Origin: Castellaniella sp.
GTDB taxonomy: Bacteria > Pseudomonadota > Gammaproteobacteria > Burkholderiales > Burkholderiaceae_B
Reading direction: 5' to 3'
NCBI RefSeq assembly: GCF_004321985.1
Contig: NZ_SCQN01000046.1
Coordinates: 310,001 to 374,000, forward strand
DNA: 64,000 bases
The position numbers and the translations under genes are program-made. The notes under the pieces are model-generated. The model had not been told where the DNA came from, searched no databases, and worked only from the letters and a program-made list of their open reading frames with translations. Shown piece by piece: positions 47,154-56,541 of the stretch (its first letter is position 1; each line of letters starts with the position of its first letter).

Positions 47154-47999
47154 ATGAACGGATTTATGGTCCAGCAAGACGACAACTTAGCGGCGGACGG
47201 CAAGAACGTCGTCAAGTCCCTGATCAAGGGCTTGCGCGTCCTGGAAGCGTTCAGCGCTGGCGAACCCGAGCTCACCATGGCCGAGATTGCCCGACGCAGC
47301 GGCGTCGACAATGCCACCGCGTTCCGTTTTCTGGGGACGCTGGTCTCTGCCGGCTACGTGTGTCGCGTGCCCGATACGCGGCTGTTCCGTCTGACTACCA
47401 AGGTGCTCGACTTAGGCTTCAGCGCGATTGCGCATGCTGACTTGCGCACCTGCGCACGGCCCATTCTTCGTGGGCTGGTGGGTGAGATCAATGAAGCGGC
47501 TTCGGTGGGGGTGCTCGAAGGATGGGAAGTCATGTATGCGGAACGGATGCAGGCCGGGTTGACGCGATTGGGCGTGGACATTCGGATCGGCAGCCGCGTA
47601 CCCGCCTATTCCACCGCGATCGGCCACGCAATCCTGGCCTGGCTGCCCAAGAGTGACCAGAAGAAGATTCTCGGTTCCCATCCGCGGCCGGCGCTCACGC
47701 CGACCACCCTCACCGATATCGACGAAATCCTCCGGCGGCTTCAGACAGTGCGTGAGCGTGGGTACGCCGTGTCGGATCAGGAGAACGTCTCGGGGCTCTT
47801 CATCGTCGCGGCTCCGGTGCTCGACGCCGACGGCGTGCCGGTTGCGGGCCTCAGCGTCGCGGCGCCGGCACTCAGAATGAGGCTCCCCGAGTTTGAAGCC
47901 CTCGCGGCCGATCCCGTCCGGACGGCGGCGGCCGAACTTTCAAAATCACTTCAGGCGTCGGGGTGCTTTGCTACCTCGGTGAATTCAAGAACGGCATAG
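47154..47999 (+). CDS. IclR-family transcriptional regulator
   Basis: 281 aa: winged helix (about residues 22-85, AEIARRSGVDNATAFRFLGT) and the IclR effector domain (GRLYRLT-like FRLTTKVLDLGFS, PAYSTAIGHAILAWLP, VSDQENVSGLFIVAAPV). It heads the operon encoding a DapA-family enzyme, an ABC importer, an SDR and D-tartrate dehydratase, 9 bases before the first of them, so it is probably the local regulator. Confidence 0.9.
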   Translation: MNGFMVQQDDNLAADGKNVVKSLIKGLRVLEAFSAGEPELTMAEIARRSGVDNATAFRFLGTLVSAGYVCRVPDTRLFRLTTKVLDLGFSAIAHADLRTCARPILRGLVGEINEAASVGVLEGWEVMYAERMQAGLTRLGVDIRIGSRVPAYSTAIGHAILAWLPKSDQKKILGSHPRPALTPTTLTDIDEILRRLQTVRERGYAVSDQENVSGLFIVAAPVLDADGVPVAGLSVAAPALRMRLPEFEALAADPVRTAAAELSKSLQASGCFATSVNSRTA

Positions 48000-48008
48000 G
48001 AGAACGAC

Positions 48009-48956
48009 GTGCCAGACGTAAACTTTCACGGGATCATTCCGGCGATCGCCATCCCGTTCAACGAAGACTACAGCATCGATGCACCCGAGCTCCAGCGCTT
48101 TTCCCGATGGCTGGGTGGGCAGCCGGGGATCACCGCCCTCATGACCAACGGCCACACGGGTGAAGTCTTTGCCCTGACCCCGCGCGAGCGCGCGCAGGTC
48201 ACCCGCCTCGTGGTCGAGGCCACAAAGGGCATCTGCCCGGTCATCTCCTCGGTGGTATGTGAAGGCATCAAGGATGCCGTCGAGCAGGCCACCATGGCGA
48301 AAGAGGCGGGTGCTTCCGCGCTCGACATCATGCCGCCGCATCACTGGTTGCGATTCGGGTTCCGCCCGCAGCACTGCATCGACTATTTCACGGCCATCGG
48401 CGAGGCTACAGGTCTTCCGCTGGTCGTGCACGTGTATCCAGCGTGGACGAGGGCATCCTTTTCGTCCGATCTCCTGGCGCAACTCGCAAGGCTGCCCCAC
48501 GTTGCGGCATTCAAGGTCGGTACGCGTGAAATGAATAAATATGCCCGCGACATCGAGGCTATCCGCCGCGCAGATCCGTCGAAGGCGCTGCTCACCTGCC
48601 ACGACGAATATCTGCTGGCGTCCATGGTGCAGGGAATCGATGGTGCGCTCGTGGGTTTTGCCTCTCTGGTGCCGGAGTTGATCCATCAGCTGTTGCAGGC
48701 CGTCAGGCGTGGGGATCTCAAAGAAGCCGTGGCTGTGCAGGCGAAGATCACGCCGCTCAAGGACGCCGTGTACGGCGCGGGTGAACCTACCGGCGAGGCC
48801 CATGGCCGCATGAAGGCCGCCATGGCGCGCGCGGGCATCCTGAAAAGTCCGACGGTGCGCCCACCCACCTGCGAGCCATCCGCAGACGAATTGTTCGCCA
48901 TTGATGCTGCTCTCCGGAGCGCGGGGCTGCTCCAGCGAGTGGCCACGCCCGCCTGA
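48009..48956 (+). CDS. Dihydrodipicolinate synthase-family lyase of the tartrate-type operon
   Basis: 315 aa TIM-barrel aldolase/lyase relative with ALMTNGHTGEVFALTPRERA (the substrate loop of the family), Tyr in LVVHVYPAW, and a Schiff-base Lys in VAAFKVGTREM. It is clearly different from the hydroxyproline deaminase at 12618. Start GTG at 48009 with AGGAG upstream. The reaction is unknown; context suggests cleavage or dehydration of a keto acid from an imported hydroxy acid. Second gene of the IclR-headed operon. Confidence 0.82.
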   Translation: MPDVNFHGIIPAIAIPFNEDYSIDAPELQRFSRWLGGQPGITALMTNGHTGEVFALTPRERAQVTRLVVEATKGICPVISSVVCEGIKDAVEQATMAKEAGASALDIMPPHHWLRFGFRPQHCIDYFTAIGEATGLPLVVHVYPAWTRASFSSDLLAQLARLPHVAAFKVGTREMNKYARDIEAIRRADPSKALLTCHDEYLLASMVQGIDGALVGFASLVPELIHQLLQAVRRGDLKEAVAVQAKITPLKDAVYGAGEPTGEAHGRMKAAMARAGILKSPTVRPPTCEPSADELFAIDAALRSAGLLQRVATPA

Positions 48957-49022
48957 GAGCGGAGGGACGACAGGCGCGGTTTTGCCGCTGGCCTGCGGTC
49001 TGAAAGAGACAAGGAGACAACC

Positions 49023-49826
49023 GTGTTGAGAGCCGTCGAAGAGTCGCCGCAAGGCGCAAGCGGAGCGTTGATAGAAATCAGTGGTGCGGGGAAAACCTAC
49101 CGTACCAAGGGGGGTGACGTCAGAGCCCTGGATGGAATTGATCTGAGCATTGCTGACGGCGAGTTCGTCAGCATCGTCGGTCCTTCAGGGTGCGGGAAGA
49201 GCACTCTGTTGCGGATACTGGCGGGGCTGGACGATTGCACAGACGGTGAAGCCAGGATGGAAGGCCGGGCCATTTCGGGGCCGCCTCCGGGTGTCGGCGT
49301 CGTCTTCCAGTCCGCCAATCTCCTGCCGTGGCTCACCGTGAGACAGAATGTGGAGCTGCCGATACGGGTGGGTGGCCGACACGACCGCAGCACCAAGGCA
49401 GAAGAGCTTCTGTCGATGACCGGGCTCGAAGGCTTTGGCGATCGATTCCCTTATGAGCTCTCCGGCGGCATGCAGCAGCGCGCGGGGATCTGCCGGGCGC
49501 TGATACGCAATCCGCAGATGCTGCTCATGGATGAGCCGTTCGGCGCCCTGGACGCCCTGACGCGTGAGCGCATGAACCTCGAGCTGCAACGCATTTGGCA
49601 AAGCAGCAACAAGACGGTAGTGCTCATCACGCACAGTATCTCAGAAGCCATATTTCTGGCCGATCGCGTGGTAGTCATGTCGTCCCGTCCAGGCAAGATC
49701 CTGCGGGACATCCCTGTCAGCATTCCACGGCCACGGGCGTTTGAGACCATCTTGTCGAACAGCGAATACACGCGGCTCTCCCGCGACATCCGCAAGCTTC
49801 TGAATGCCCAGGGAGGTGTCGAATGA
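49023..49826 (+). CDS. ABC importer ATP-binding protein (nitrate/sulfonate/taurine type)
   Basis: 267 aa SsuB/TauB-like ATPase: Walker A GPSGCGKSTLL, Q-loop VVFQSANLLPWL, signature LSGGMQQRAGICRAL, and Walker B LLMDEPFGALD. The GTG at 49023 is preceded by AAGGAGACAAC. Its stop overlaps the permease start as ATGA. Confidence 0.94.
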   Translation: MLRAVEESPQGASGALIEISGAGKTYRTKGGDVRALDGIDLSIADGEFVSIVGPSGCGKSTLLRILAGLDDCTDGEARMEGRAISGPPPGVGVVFQSANLLPWLTVRQNVELPIRVGGRHDRSTKAEELLSMTGLEGFGDRFPYELSGGMQQRAGICRALIRNPQMLLMDEPFGALDALTRERMNLELQRIWQSSNKTVVLITHSISEAIFLADRVVVMSSRPGKILRDIPVSIPRPRAFETILSNSEYTRLSRDIRKLLNAQGGVE

Positions 49827-50671
49827 ATGCACTCGTACAGCCGCGCGGGCAGGATGCCGCTGTCGCAGGCGCCGGGAAAATCATGAAATTTCTGAAAGAA
49901 CAGGCCAGTACCTTCATTACGCTCGCTGGCGTCGTCGTCCTGGTGTCCGTGTGGTCGCTGAGCGTGAGTGTTCTGGGAATCCCGTCGTATATCCTGCCAG
50001 CACCGTCCGCCGTGGTGCATGCCCTCTGGTCTGGGCTCGCCGTGTCGCCGGATAGCCCGATGGGATATTACCAACCTCTCTGGAGCACGTTCAGCAACGC
50101 TGCGCTGGGCTTTCTGATCGGTACGGGTACCGGGCTGGTGCTGGGCTCTGCCATGGCGGAGAGCCGCACTGTGGAGCGGCTGATCATGCCGTACGCTTTT
50201 GCGCTGCAAAGCCTGCCCAAGGTAGCGATCACGCCGCTCATCGTGGTGTGGCTCGGCTTTGGCGACGGATCAAAGATCGCGACGGCTGCTCTGCTGGCCT
50301 TCTTTCCCATCCTCATCAACAGCTTCACAGGTCTCCGGTCGGTGGATCCTGAGAAGATCGATCTCATGCACTCGCTGCGCGCAACCCGCATGGAAACCTA
50401 TCGCATCGTGAAGCTGCCCAATGCCGCACCGTACCTGTTTGCCGGTCTGGACATGGCGGTCGTGTATGCGTTGCTGGGCACTATCGTCGCGGAATTCCTG
50501 GGCGCGCAGCAAGGGATGGGGGTCGTGATCACGCAGGCACAGGCAGTGACCGACATCGCCGGCGTGTTTGCCGCGCTCATCATCCTGGGGGCCATGGGTG
50601 TTTCCTTGCACGTGACCGTCCGGGCGATCGAAAAGCGCGTCGTGCACTGGGCCGATCGTAACAAACACTAG
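49823..50671 (+). CDS. ABC importer permease (SsuC/TauC type)
   Basis: 282 aa, six predicted membrane helices, and the permease EAA-loop FFPILINSFTGLRSVDPEKIDLM (read in parts). It has the typical opening IPSYILPAPSAVV, where relatives read P..LPSP. Coupled to the ATPase by ATGA. It forms the membrane part of the importer with 49023 and 50697. Confidence 0.93.
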   Translation: MNALVQPRGQDAAVAGAGKIMKFLKEQASTFITLAGVVVLVSVWSLSVSVLGIPSYILPAPSAVVHALWSGLAVSPDSPMGYYQPLWSTFSNAALGFLIGTGTGLVLGSAMAESRTVERLIMPYAFALQSLPKVAITPLIVVWLGFGDGSKIATAALLAFFPILINSFTGLRSVDPEKIDLMHSLRATRMETYRIVKLPNAAPYLFAGLDMAVVYALLGTIVAEFLGAQQGMGVVITQAQAVTDIAGVFAALIILGAMGVSLHVTVRAIEKRVVHWADRNKH

Positions 50672-50696
50672 ATCCACACTTTCCAAGGAGAGAGAC

Positions 50697-51764
50697 ATGA
50701 CGACACGTAGAGATTTTCTGCTGACATCGGGAAGTATTGCGGCAGCCCTGGCGCTGTACGGAGGCCGCAGCGTCGCGGCCGGCACCCGTACTGTGACTCT
50801 TGGAACCGGGCTCAAGGCCATGAGCCCCATCGTCATCAATCTGGCAATCGGTGAAGTGCTCGGGTATGCGAAGGAGGAGGGCATCAAGCTGAACGTGCTG
50901 GCGATGGGCACGAATGCGAGCGTGCAGGTTGCGGTGGACAAGGGTGATGCCGATTTTGGGGTTGGTGTTCCCTCCTTCGGGCTGCCGATTCTCGCGAAAG
51001 GCGACTGGCATACGTCGAAGAACTTCTATGAGTACACCTACCCTTACAAGTGGGACATCGCGGTGCTTCCAGACTCGCCGATCCAGAGCTACGAGGATCT
51101 GAAGGGTAAGCACATTGGCGTTTCGGATTTTGGCGCCACTGACTATCCGGTGACGAAGGCGGTGCTCAAGATGCTCGGCATGGATCCCGAGAAGGATTTC
51201 AAGTGGATCTCGGTTGGCAATGGCGTGCAGGCCGGGGTCGCTCTCGAACGCAAGGCCATCGACGCCCTGGCTTATTACGACACCGGTTTCGGCCAGATCG
51301 AGGCGGCCAAGATCGCATTCAGGCTGCTGCCGCGTCCGAAGAACCTGCCCCTGGTGGGCGGGCAGTTCCTGGAGACCCAGGTGCGAACTTTGCAGAAGGA
51401 CAAAGAACTCGCTGTCAAGGTGGGGCGCATCGTCTGCAAGTCATCCCAGTTCATCCTCGCAAATCCGCGCGCGGGTGCCGAAGCCTTCCTGAAGATGTAC
51501 CCAGAGACCGCCCCGCGCGGCAGCGACCATGCTACGGCCGTCGCCGCCATACTGCTCGCTATCGGTCGCCGCCTGAAGCTCTACAGCCCACCGTATGCCG
51601 GCGCGAAGATGGGGAGCATCAATGTCCAGGAATTCAAGACTGAGGCCGCGATGCATGGGTGGGACATCAAGGACTACAGCGCCTTTTATACCAACACCCT
51701 GATCGACGAGATCAACGACTTCGACATCGCCAGCGTCCAGGCGCAGGCGAGGAACTACCGGTGA
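50697..51764 (+). CDS. ABC importer substrate-binding protein, NMT1/SsuA-like, Tat signal
   Basis: 355 aa. The twin-arginine signal TTRRDFLLTSGSIAAALAL is followed by an NMT1/THI5-like binding fold (VQVAVDKGDADFGVGVPSFG, SPIQSYEDLKGKHIGVSDFGA in parts). The ligand is unknown; the downstream D-tartrate dehydratase suggests a hydroxy-dicarboxylate. A Tat signal is uncommon for this class. Its stop overlaps the SDR start as GTGA. Confidence 0.9.
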   Translation: MTTRRDFLLTSGSIAAALALYGGRSVAAGTRTVTLGTGLKAMSPIVINLAIGEVLGYAKEEGIKLNVLAMGTNASVQVAVDKGDADFGVGVPSFGLPILAKGDWHTSKNFYEYTYPYKWDIAVLPDSPIQSYEDLKGKHIGVSDFGATDYPVTKAVLKMLGMDPEKDFKWISVGNGVQAGVALERKAIDALAYYDTGFGQIEAAKIAFRLLPRPKNLPLVGGQFLETQVRTLQKDKELAVKVGRIVCKSSQFILANPRAGAEAFLKMYPETAPRGSDHATAVAAILLAIGRRLKLYSPPYAGAKMGSINVQEFKTEAAMHGWDIKDYSAFYTNTLIDEINDFDIASVQAQARNYR

Positions 51765-52441
51765 CTGCGCGGCGTGTGCTGGTGACGGGTGCGAGCTCCG
51801 GCATCGGGGCTGCAATCGCCGGGCGCCTGCAGGCTGACGGCTGGCAGGTGACGGGCATGGACCGCAATCCGCCACCGCATCCGCGGACAGGGATCACTGA
51901 CTTGCAGGTCGATCTGGCGGATGTGGGTGCGCTACTCGCCTTGCGGCCTGAACTGGCAGGCTATGACGCACTAGTCCATGCCGCCGGATTCATGGCGACT
52001 GCAACCCTTGAGGCGCTCGACCATGCACAGGGTGATGCCATGTGGCAGGTACACGTGAGGGCCGCCGAAGTGTTGGCGAGTCTGATCGCGCCCACCATGC
52101 CCGACGGTGGCAGGATCGTGCTGATCGGCAGCCGCACGTCTGACGGTGCCACGTCGCGTAGTCAGTATGCGGCGACCAAGGCGGCACTGACCGGACTGGC
52201 ACGCTCCTGGGCGGCGGAGCTCGTCCACCGGGCTATCACCGTGAACGTCGTGGCGCCTGCCGCCACTGAAACCCCCATGCTGCACGATCCGGCACGTGCC
52301 GACACGCCGCCCAAATTGCCGCCGATGGGCCGTTACGTGCGGCGTCGTGAGATAGCTGCGCTCGTGGCTTTCCTGCTGGGTGAAGATGCCGGTGCGATTA
52401 CCGGCCAGCGCATCGTCATTTGCGCTGGAAGCTCTCTCTGA
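51761..52441 (+). CDS. Short-chain dehydrogenase/reductase
   Basis: 226 aa classical SDR: TGASSGIGAAIAGRL cofactor loop, VHAAGF (NAG-type), catalytic Ser in LIGSRTS and YAATK with Tyr and Lys, and a C-terminal GQRIVICAG. The GTG at 51761 overlaps the binding-protein stop, giving a normal SDR N-terminus; a longer frame upstream is not homologous. It probably acts on the imported substrate or its product; substrate unknown. Confidence 0.88.
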   Translation: MTARRVLVTGASSGIGAAIAGRLQADGWQVTGMDRNPPPHPRTGITDLQVDLADVGALLALRPELAGYDALVHAAGFMATATLEALDHAQGDAMWQVHVRAAEVLASLIAPTMPDGGRIVLIGSRTSDGATSRSQYAATKAALTGLARSWAAELVHRAITVNVVAPAATETPMLHDPARADTPPKLPPMGRYVRRREIAALVAFLLGEDAGAITGQRIVICAGSSL

Positions 52442-52460
52442 TGAAATCTTGGGATGGAAC

Positions 52461-53624
52461 ATGAAGATTGTGGACATACGGGAAGCGACCAAGTTGATCG
52501 CCTCTCCCATCAGGAATGCCTATATTGATTTTTCGAAGATGACGACCAGCCTGGTCGCCGTCGTCACCGACGTCGTGCGCGACGGCAAGCCCGTCGTGGG
52601 ATATGGGTTCAATTCGAACGGCCGCTACGGGCAGGGTGGCCTGATACGCGAGCGATTCGCGCGTCGTTTGCTCGACGCTGATCCCGGGAGCCTGCTGAAC
52701 GATGCGCACGACAATCTCGACCCGGATCGGATCTGGGCGACGCTCATGTCCAACGAAAAGCCGGGTGGACACGGCGAGCGCTCAGTGGCGGTGGGCACCA
52801 TCGACATGGCCGTGTGGGATGCGACTGCGAAGATCGCCCGCGAACCTCTGTTCAAGCTGCTGGCGAAGCGCGCAAATCTGGAAGCCAATCCCAGGGTCTT
52901 CGTCTACGCTGCGGGTGGCTATTACTATCCCGGCAAGGATGTCTCCGCGCTACGCGCGGAGATGCGTGGCTACCTGGACAGAGGCTACAACGTCGTCAAG
53001 ATGAAGATCGGCGGCGCTCCGCTCGCAGACGACATCCAGCGCATCGAGGCCGTGTTGAAGGAAATCGGCAGTCAGGCGAGGCTGGCAGTCGATGCGAATG
53101 GTCGCTTCGATCTGGATACAGCCATCCGTTACGCGAAGGCGCTGCGTGAATACCCCCTGTTCTGGTATGAGGAAGCCGGTGATCCGCTGGATTATCAACT
53201 GCAGAGCGAGCTGGCCAATTATTATCCCGGGCCCATGGCAACCGGCGAAAACCTGTTCAGCCACCAGGATGCCCGGAACTTACTGCGCTATGGTGGCATG
53301 CGCCCGGATCGTGACTGGCTCCAGTTCGACTGCGCGCTTTCCTACGGGCTGTGTGAATATCAGCGCACACTGGACTGCGTCCGTGCGGCCGGCTGGTCAC
53401 CCAGCCGTTGCATCCCGCACGGTGGGCACCAGATGTCCCTCAACATCGCAGCGGGCCTGGGCCTGGGCGGGAACGAGAGCTATCCGGATCTGTTCCAGCC
53501 CTATGGCGGCTTTCCGGATGGTGTTTCCGTAGAGGACGGCCACATCGTGATGCCCGAACTCCCCGGGATCGGGTTCGAGGGCAAGGCCGCACTCTACAAG
53601 GAAATGAAGGCCCTATCGAGCTGA
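52461..53624 (+). CDS. tarD: D(-)-tartrate dehydratase, enolase superfamily
   Basis: 387 aa. The sequence matches my memory of the characterised Bradyrhizobium D-tartrate dehydratase along its whole length (SPIRNAYIDFSKMT, GYGFNSNGRYGQGGL, AAGGYYYPGKD, HGGHQMSLNIAAG). Metal ligands: Asp in AVDANGRFD, Glu in YEEAGDP and Glu in TGENLFS; catalytic Lys in VVKMKIGG and His in IPHGGHQ. Dehydrates D-tartrate to oxaloacetate (EC 4.2.1.81). Last gene of the operon; an IS end follows directly after its stop. Confidence 0.88.
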   Translation: MKIVDIREATKLIASPIRNAYIDFSKMTTSLVAVVTDVVRDGKPVVGYGFNSNGRYGQGGLIRERFARRLLDADPGSLLNDAHDNLDPDRIWATLMSNEKPGGHGERSVAVGTIDMAVWDATAKIAREPLFKLLAKRANLEANPRVFVYAAGGYYYPGKDVSALRAEMRGYLDRGYNVVKMKIGGAPLADDIQRIEAVLKEIGSQARLAVDANGRFDLDTAIRYAKALREYPLFWYEEAGDPLDYQLQSELANYYPGPMATGENLFSHQDARNLLRYGGMRPDRDWLQFDCALSYGLCEYQRTLDCVRAAGWSPSRCIPHGGHQMSLNIAAGLGLGGNESYPDLFQPYGGFPDGVSVEDGHIVMPELPGIGFEGKAALYKEMKALSS

Positions 53625-53725
53625 TCCGTAGGCTACGGACATTGGCCCGGACTTTGGCTGGACTCCTTTTGGGAGATCTCCGTGCATTCGTACGCAGAGC
53701 GCACGAGAGCCGTGCAGCTGTATAG
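53625..53725 (+). mobile_element. IS3-family insertion sequence end with start of OrfA (remnant)
   Basis: Immediately after the tarD stop there is an untranslated IS-like leader, then from the GTG at 53682 the reading MHSYAERTRAVQLY, the start of IS3-family OrfA proteins. Homology stops after about 14 codons, and the rest of the element is gone. The ftsH pseudogene begins 30 bases on. Confidence 0.6.
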
Positions 53726-53755
53726 CCGGCACCAATGGACAGGGAAATTCCGTTT

Positions 53756-54976
<1,221 letters not shown>

Positions 54977-55102
54977 GCCGATTCCTTGCGTACGAGATGT
55001 TTACGAAGGCGGCGCTGTGCAAAGCGCAGATCGGGCGGGTACGTCCAGCCTGTCCCGATCAGGAGGACAGGAAAAGGTTATCAGATATTTTGGGCGCGCC
55101 CG

Positions 55103-55136
55103 TTGACAGCTCTGCATTTACCTGACTAAAGTCAGG
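55103..55136 (+). promoter_or_regulatory. Promoter and palindromic operator of the MarR-GNAT gene
   Basis: TTGACA at 55103-55108 and, 18 bases on, TAAAGT (55127-55132) form a plausible sigma70 promoter. It overlaps the palindrome CCTGACTAAAGTCAGG at 55121-55136, which ends three bases before the start codon. The layout suggests autorepression by the MarR domain. Confidence 0.55.
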
Positions 55137-55139
55137 AAA

Positions 55140-56069
55140 ATGGACGAAGACGAACTCTTGCAGGTCCGGCGTTTCAACCGGACGGTCACTCAGCGGATCG
55201 GGGTGCTCAGCGACAATTATCTGGGCAGCGGCCGCCCGTTGGGCGAGGCCAGGCTGCTGTTTGAAGTTGGTCGGGAGGGTGCCACGGTACGCGATCTGCG
55301 TGCGCGCCTAGGGCTGGATTCGGGCTATCTCAGCCGATTGCTGCGCAGGCTGGAGGCACAGAAGCTCACGACGACGCGGCGCGACGCGGCAGATGCCCGG
55401 GTGCGGCGGGTGGAACTGACCCCTCGGGGCAAGAAAGAATGGGATATCCTGGACCAACGCTCTAGGGAGATGGCCGCTTCGCTTCTGGCCGGACTGGGTG
55501 CTTCCCAGCGCCAGCGTCTGCTGGCTGCCATGGTAGAGGCCGAACGCCTGCTGCGGGCCTCGGCTGTCACCCTGGAGGCGGCCGACCCTTTGAGCGTAGA
55601 GGCCCGGGCGTGCATCCAGGCCTATTTCCGTGAGCTGCAGGAACGTTTTGACGCAGGCTTCGACCCTGGGCTGAGCGTCTCGGCCGAGCCGGAGGAGCTG
55701 GTGCCGCCCCTGGGCTGGCTGCTGGTTGCGCGGCTAGACGGGGAGCCCGTCGGTTGCGGCGCTCTCAAGATCAAGCAGGGCCGTTACGGGGAAATCAAGC
55801 GTATGTGGGTGGCGCCATCCGCACGAAGGCTGGGAATCGCCCAGCGCCTGCTGGACGCGCTGGAAGCTCGGGCAGTGGCAGCGGGCGTGGATGTGCTGCA
55901 ACTGGATACGAACCGTCATCTGGCTGAGGCCCGCAGCCTGTACCTGCGCAATGGCTATGCCGAAATTCCGCCGTACAACAACAATCCCTATGCCCACTAC
56001 TGGTTCGAAAAGCGGCTGACACGTGATATCTCGGCGAGACAGTCGTCTGGTCCCCCACGCACGACTTGA
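55140..56069 (+). CDS. MarR-type regulator fused to a GNAT acetyltransferase
   Basis: 309 aa. The MarR winged helix (about residues 10-140, ARLGLDSGYLSRLLRRLEAQ, DARVRRVELTPRGKKEW) is followed by a GNAT domain (about 160-300, IKRMWVAPSARRLGIAQRLL with the acetyl-CoA loop, LDTNRHLAEARSLYLRNGY). This fused arrangement is a known family; the acetylation target is unknown. Its 3' end overlaps the facing deoxyribosyltransferase gene by 73 bases. A palindrome lies just before the ATG. Confidence 0.9.
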   Translation: MDEDELLQVRRFNRTVTQRIGVLSDNYLGSGRPLGEARLLFEVGREGATVRDLRARLGLDSGYLSRLLRRLEAQKLTTTRRDAADARVRRVELTPRGKKEWDILDQRSREMAASLLAGLGASQRQRLLAAMVEAERLLRASAVTLEAADPLSVEARACIQAYFRELQERFDAGFDPGLSVSAEPEELVPPLGWLLVARLDGEPVGCGALKIKQGRYGEIKRMWVAPSARRLGIAQRLLDALEARAVAAGVDVLQLDTNRHLAEARSLYLRNGYAEIPPYNNNPYAHYWFEKRLTRDISARQSSGPPRTT

Positions 56070-56506
56070 ATGCTGCAGGCCAGCATGAGATTCAGGGGAA
56101 GGCCGAAGTCCTCGACCTGGAGGCCTTGTGGGTCTACCAGCCTTCCATCCGGATCCATCGTGTGGACGACGCGCTGGGCGATGGCGCGGATGTCGTCCGC
56201 GTAGCCCCAGACGGGCTTGCCCAGAGCTGTCGCGTACCCCACCTCGAACACCGTGCCTGAATCCGGCTCTGCGCCGCGAAACGGGTTGAGATTGGCCATG
56301 ACGATATCCGCGCGCTGGATCAGTCCGAGGTTCGCCTGGCAGATCCAGGCCGCTGCTTCTGGCTTCGGTAGTCCGTGGGGCACGGCATTGTCCAGCGGGT
56401 ACAGGCCTTCGAAGCCATGCGCTCGGCAGGCGGCCTTGAGGGATTCGCCATAGGCCCCGGCATCGGGCCGAAAGACATCGGGGCCGGCAAGATAGATGGA
56501 CGTCAT
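55997..56506 (-). CDS. Nucleoside 2-deoxyribosyltransferase
   Basis: 169 aa with SIYLAGPDVFRPDA at the N-terminus, DIVMANLNPFRG, and the nucleophile Glu in DSGTVFEVGYATA. Transfers deoxyribose between bases or hydrolyses deoxynucleosides in salvage. The ATG at 56506 begins the conserved MTSIYLAGPD; longer upstream frames are not homologous. It overlaps the facing MarR-GNAT gene tail to tail. Confidence 0.9.
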   Translation of the reverse strand: MTSIYLAGPDVFRPDAGAYGESLKAACRAHGFEGLYPLDNAVPHGLPKPEAAAWICQANLGLIQRADIVMANLNPFRGAEPDSGTVFEVGYATALGKPVWGYADDIRAIAQRVVHTMDPDGRLVDPQGLQVEDFGLPLNLMLACSIQVVRGGPDDCLAEISRVSRFSNQ

Positions 56507-56541
56507 GACGCCAGTGTATTCTGACGCGATGGATGCCCTGA

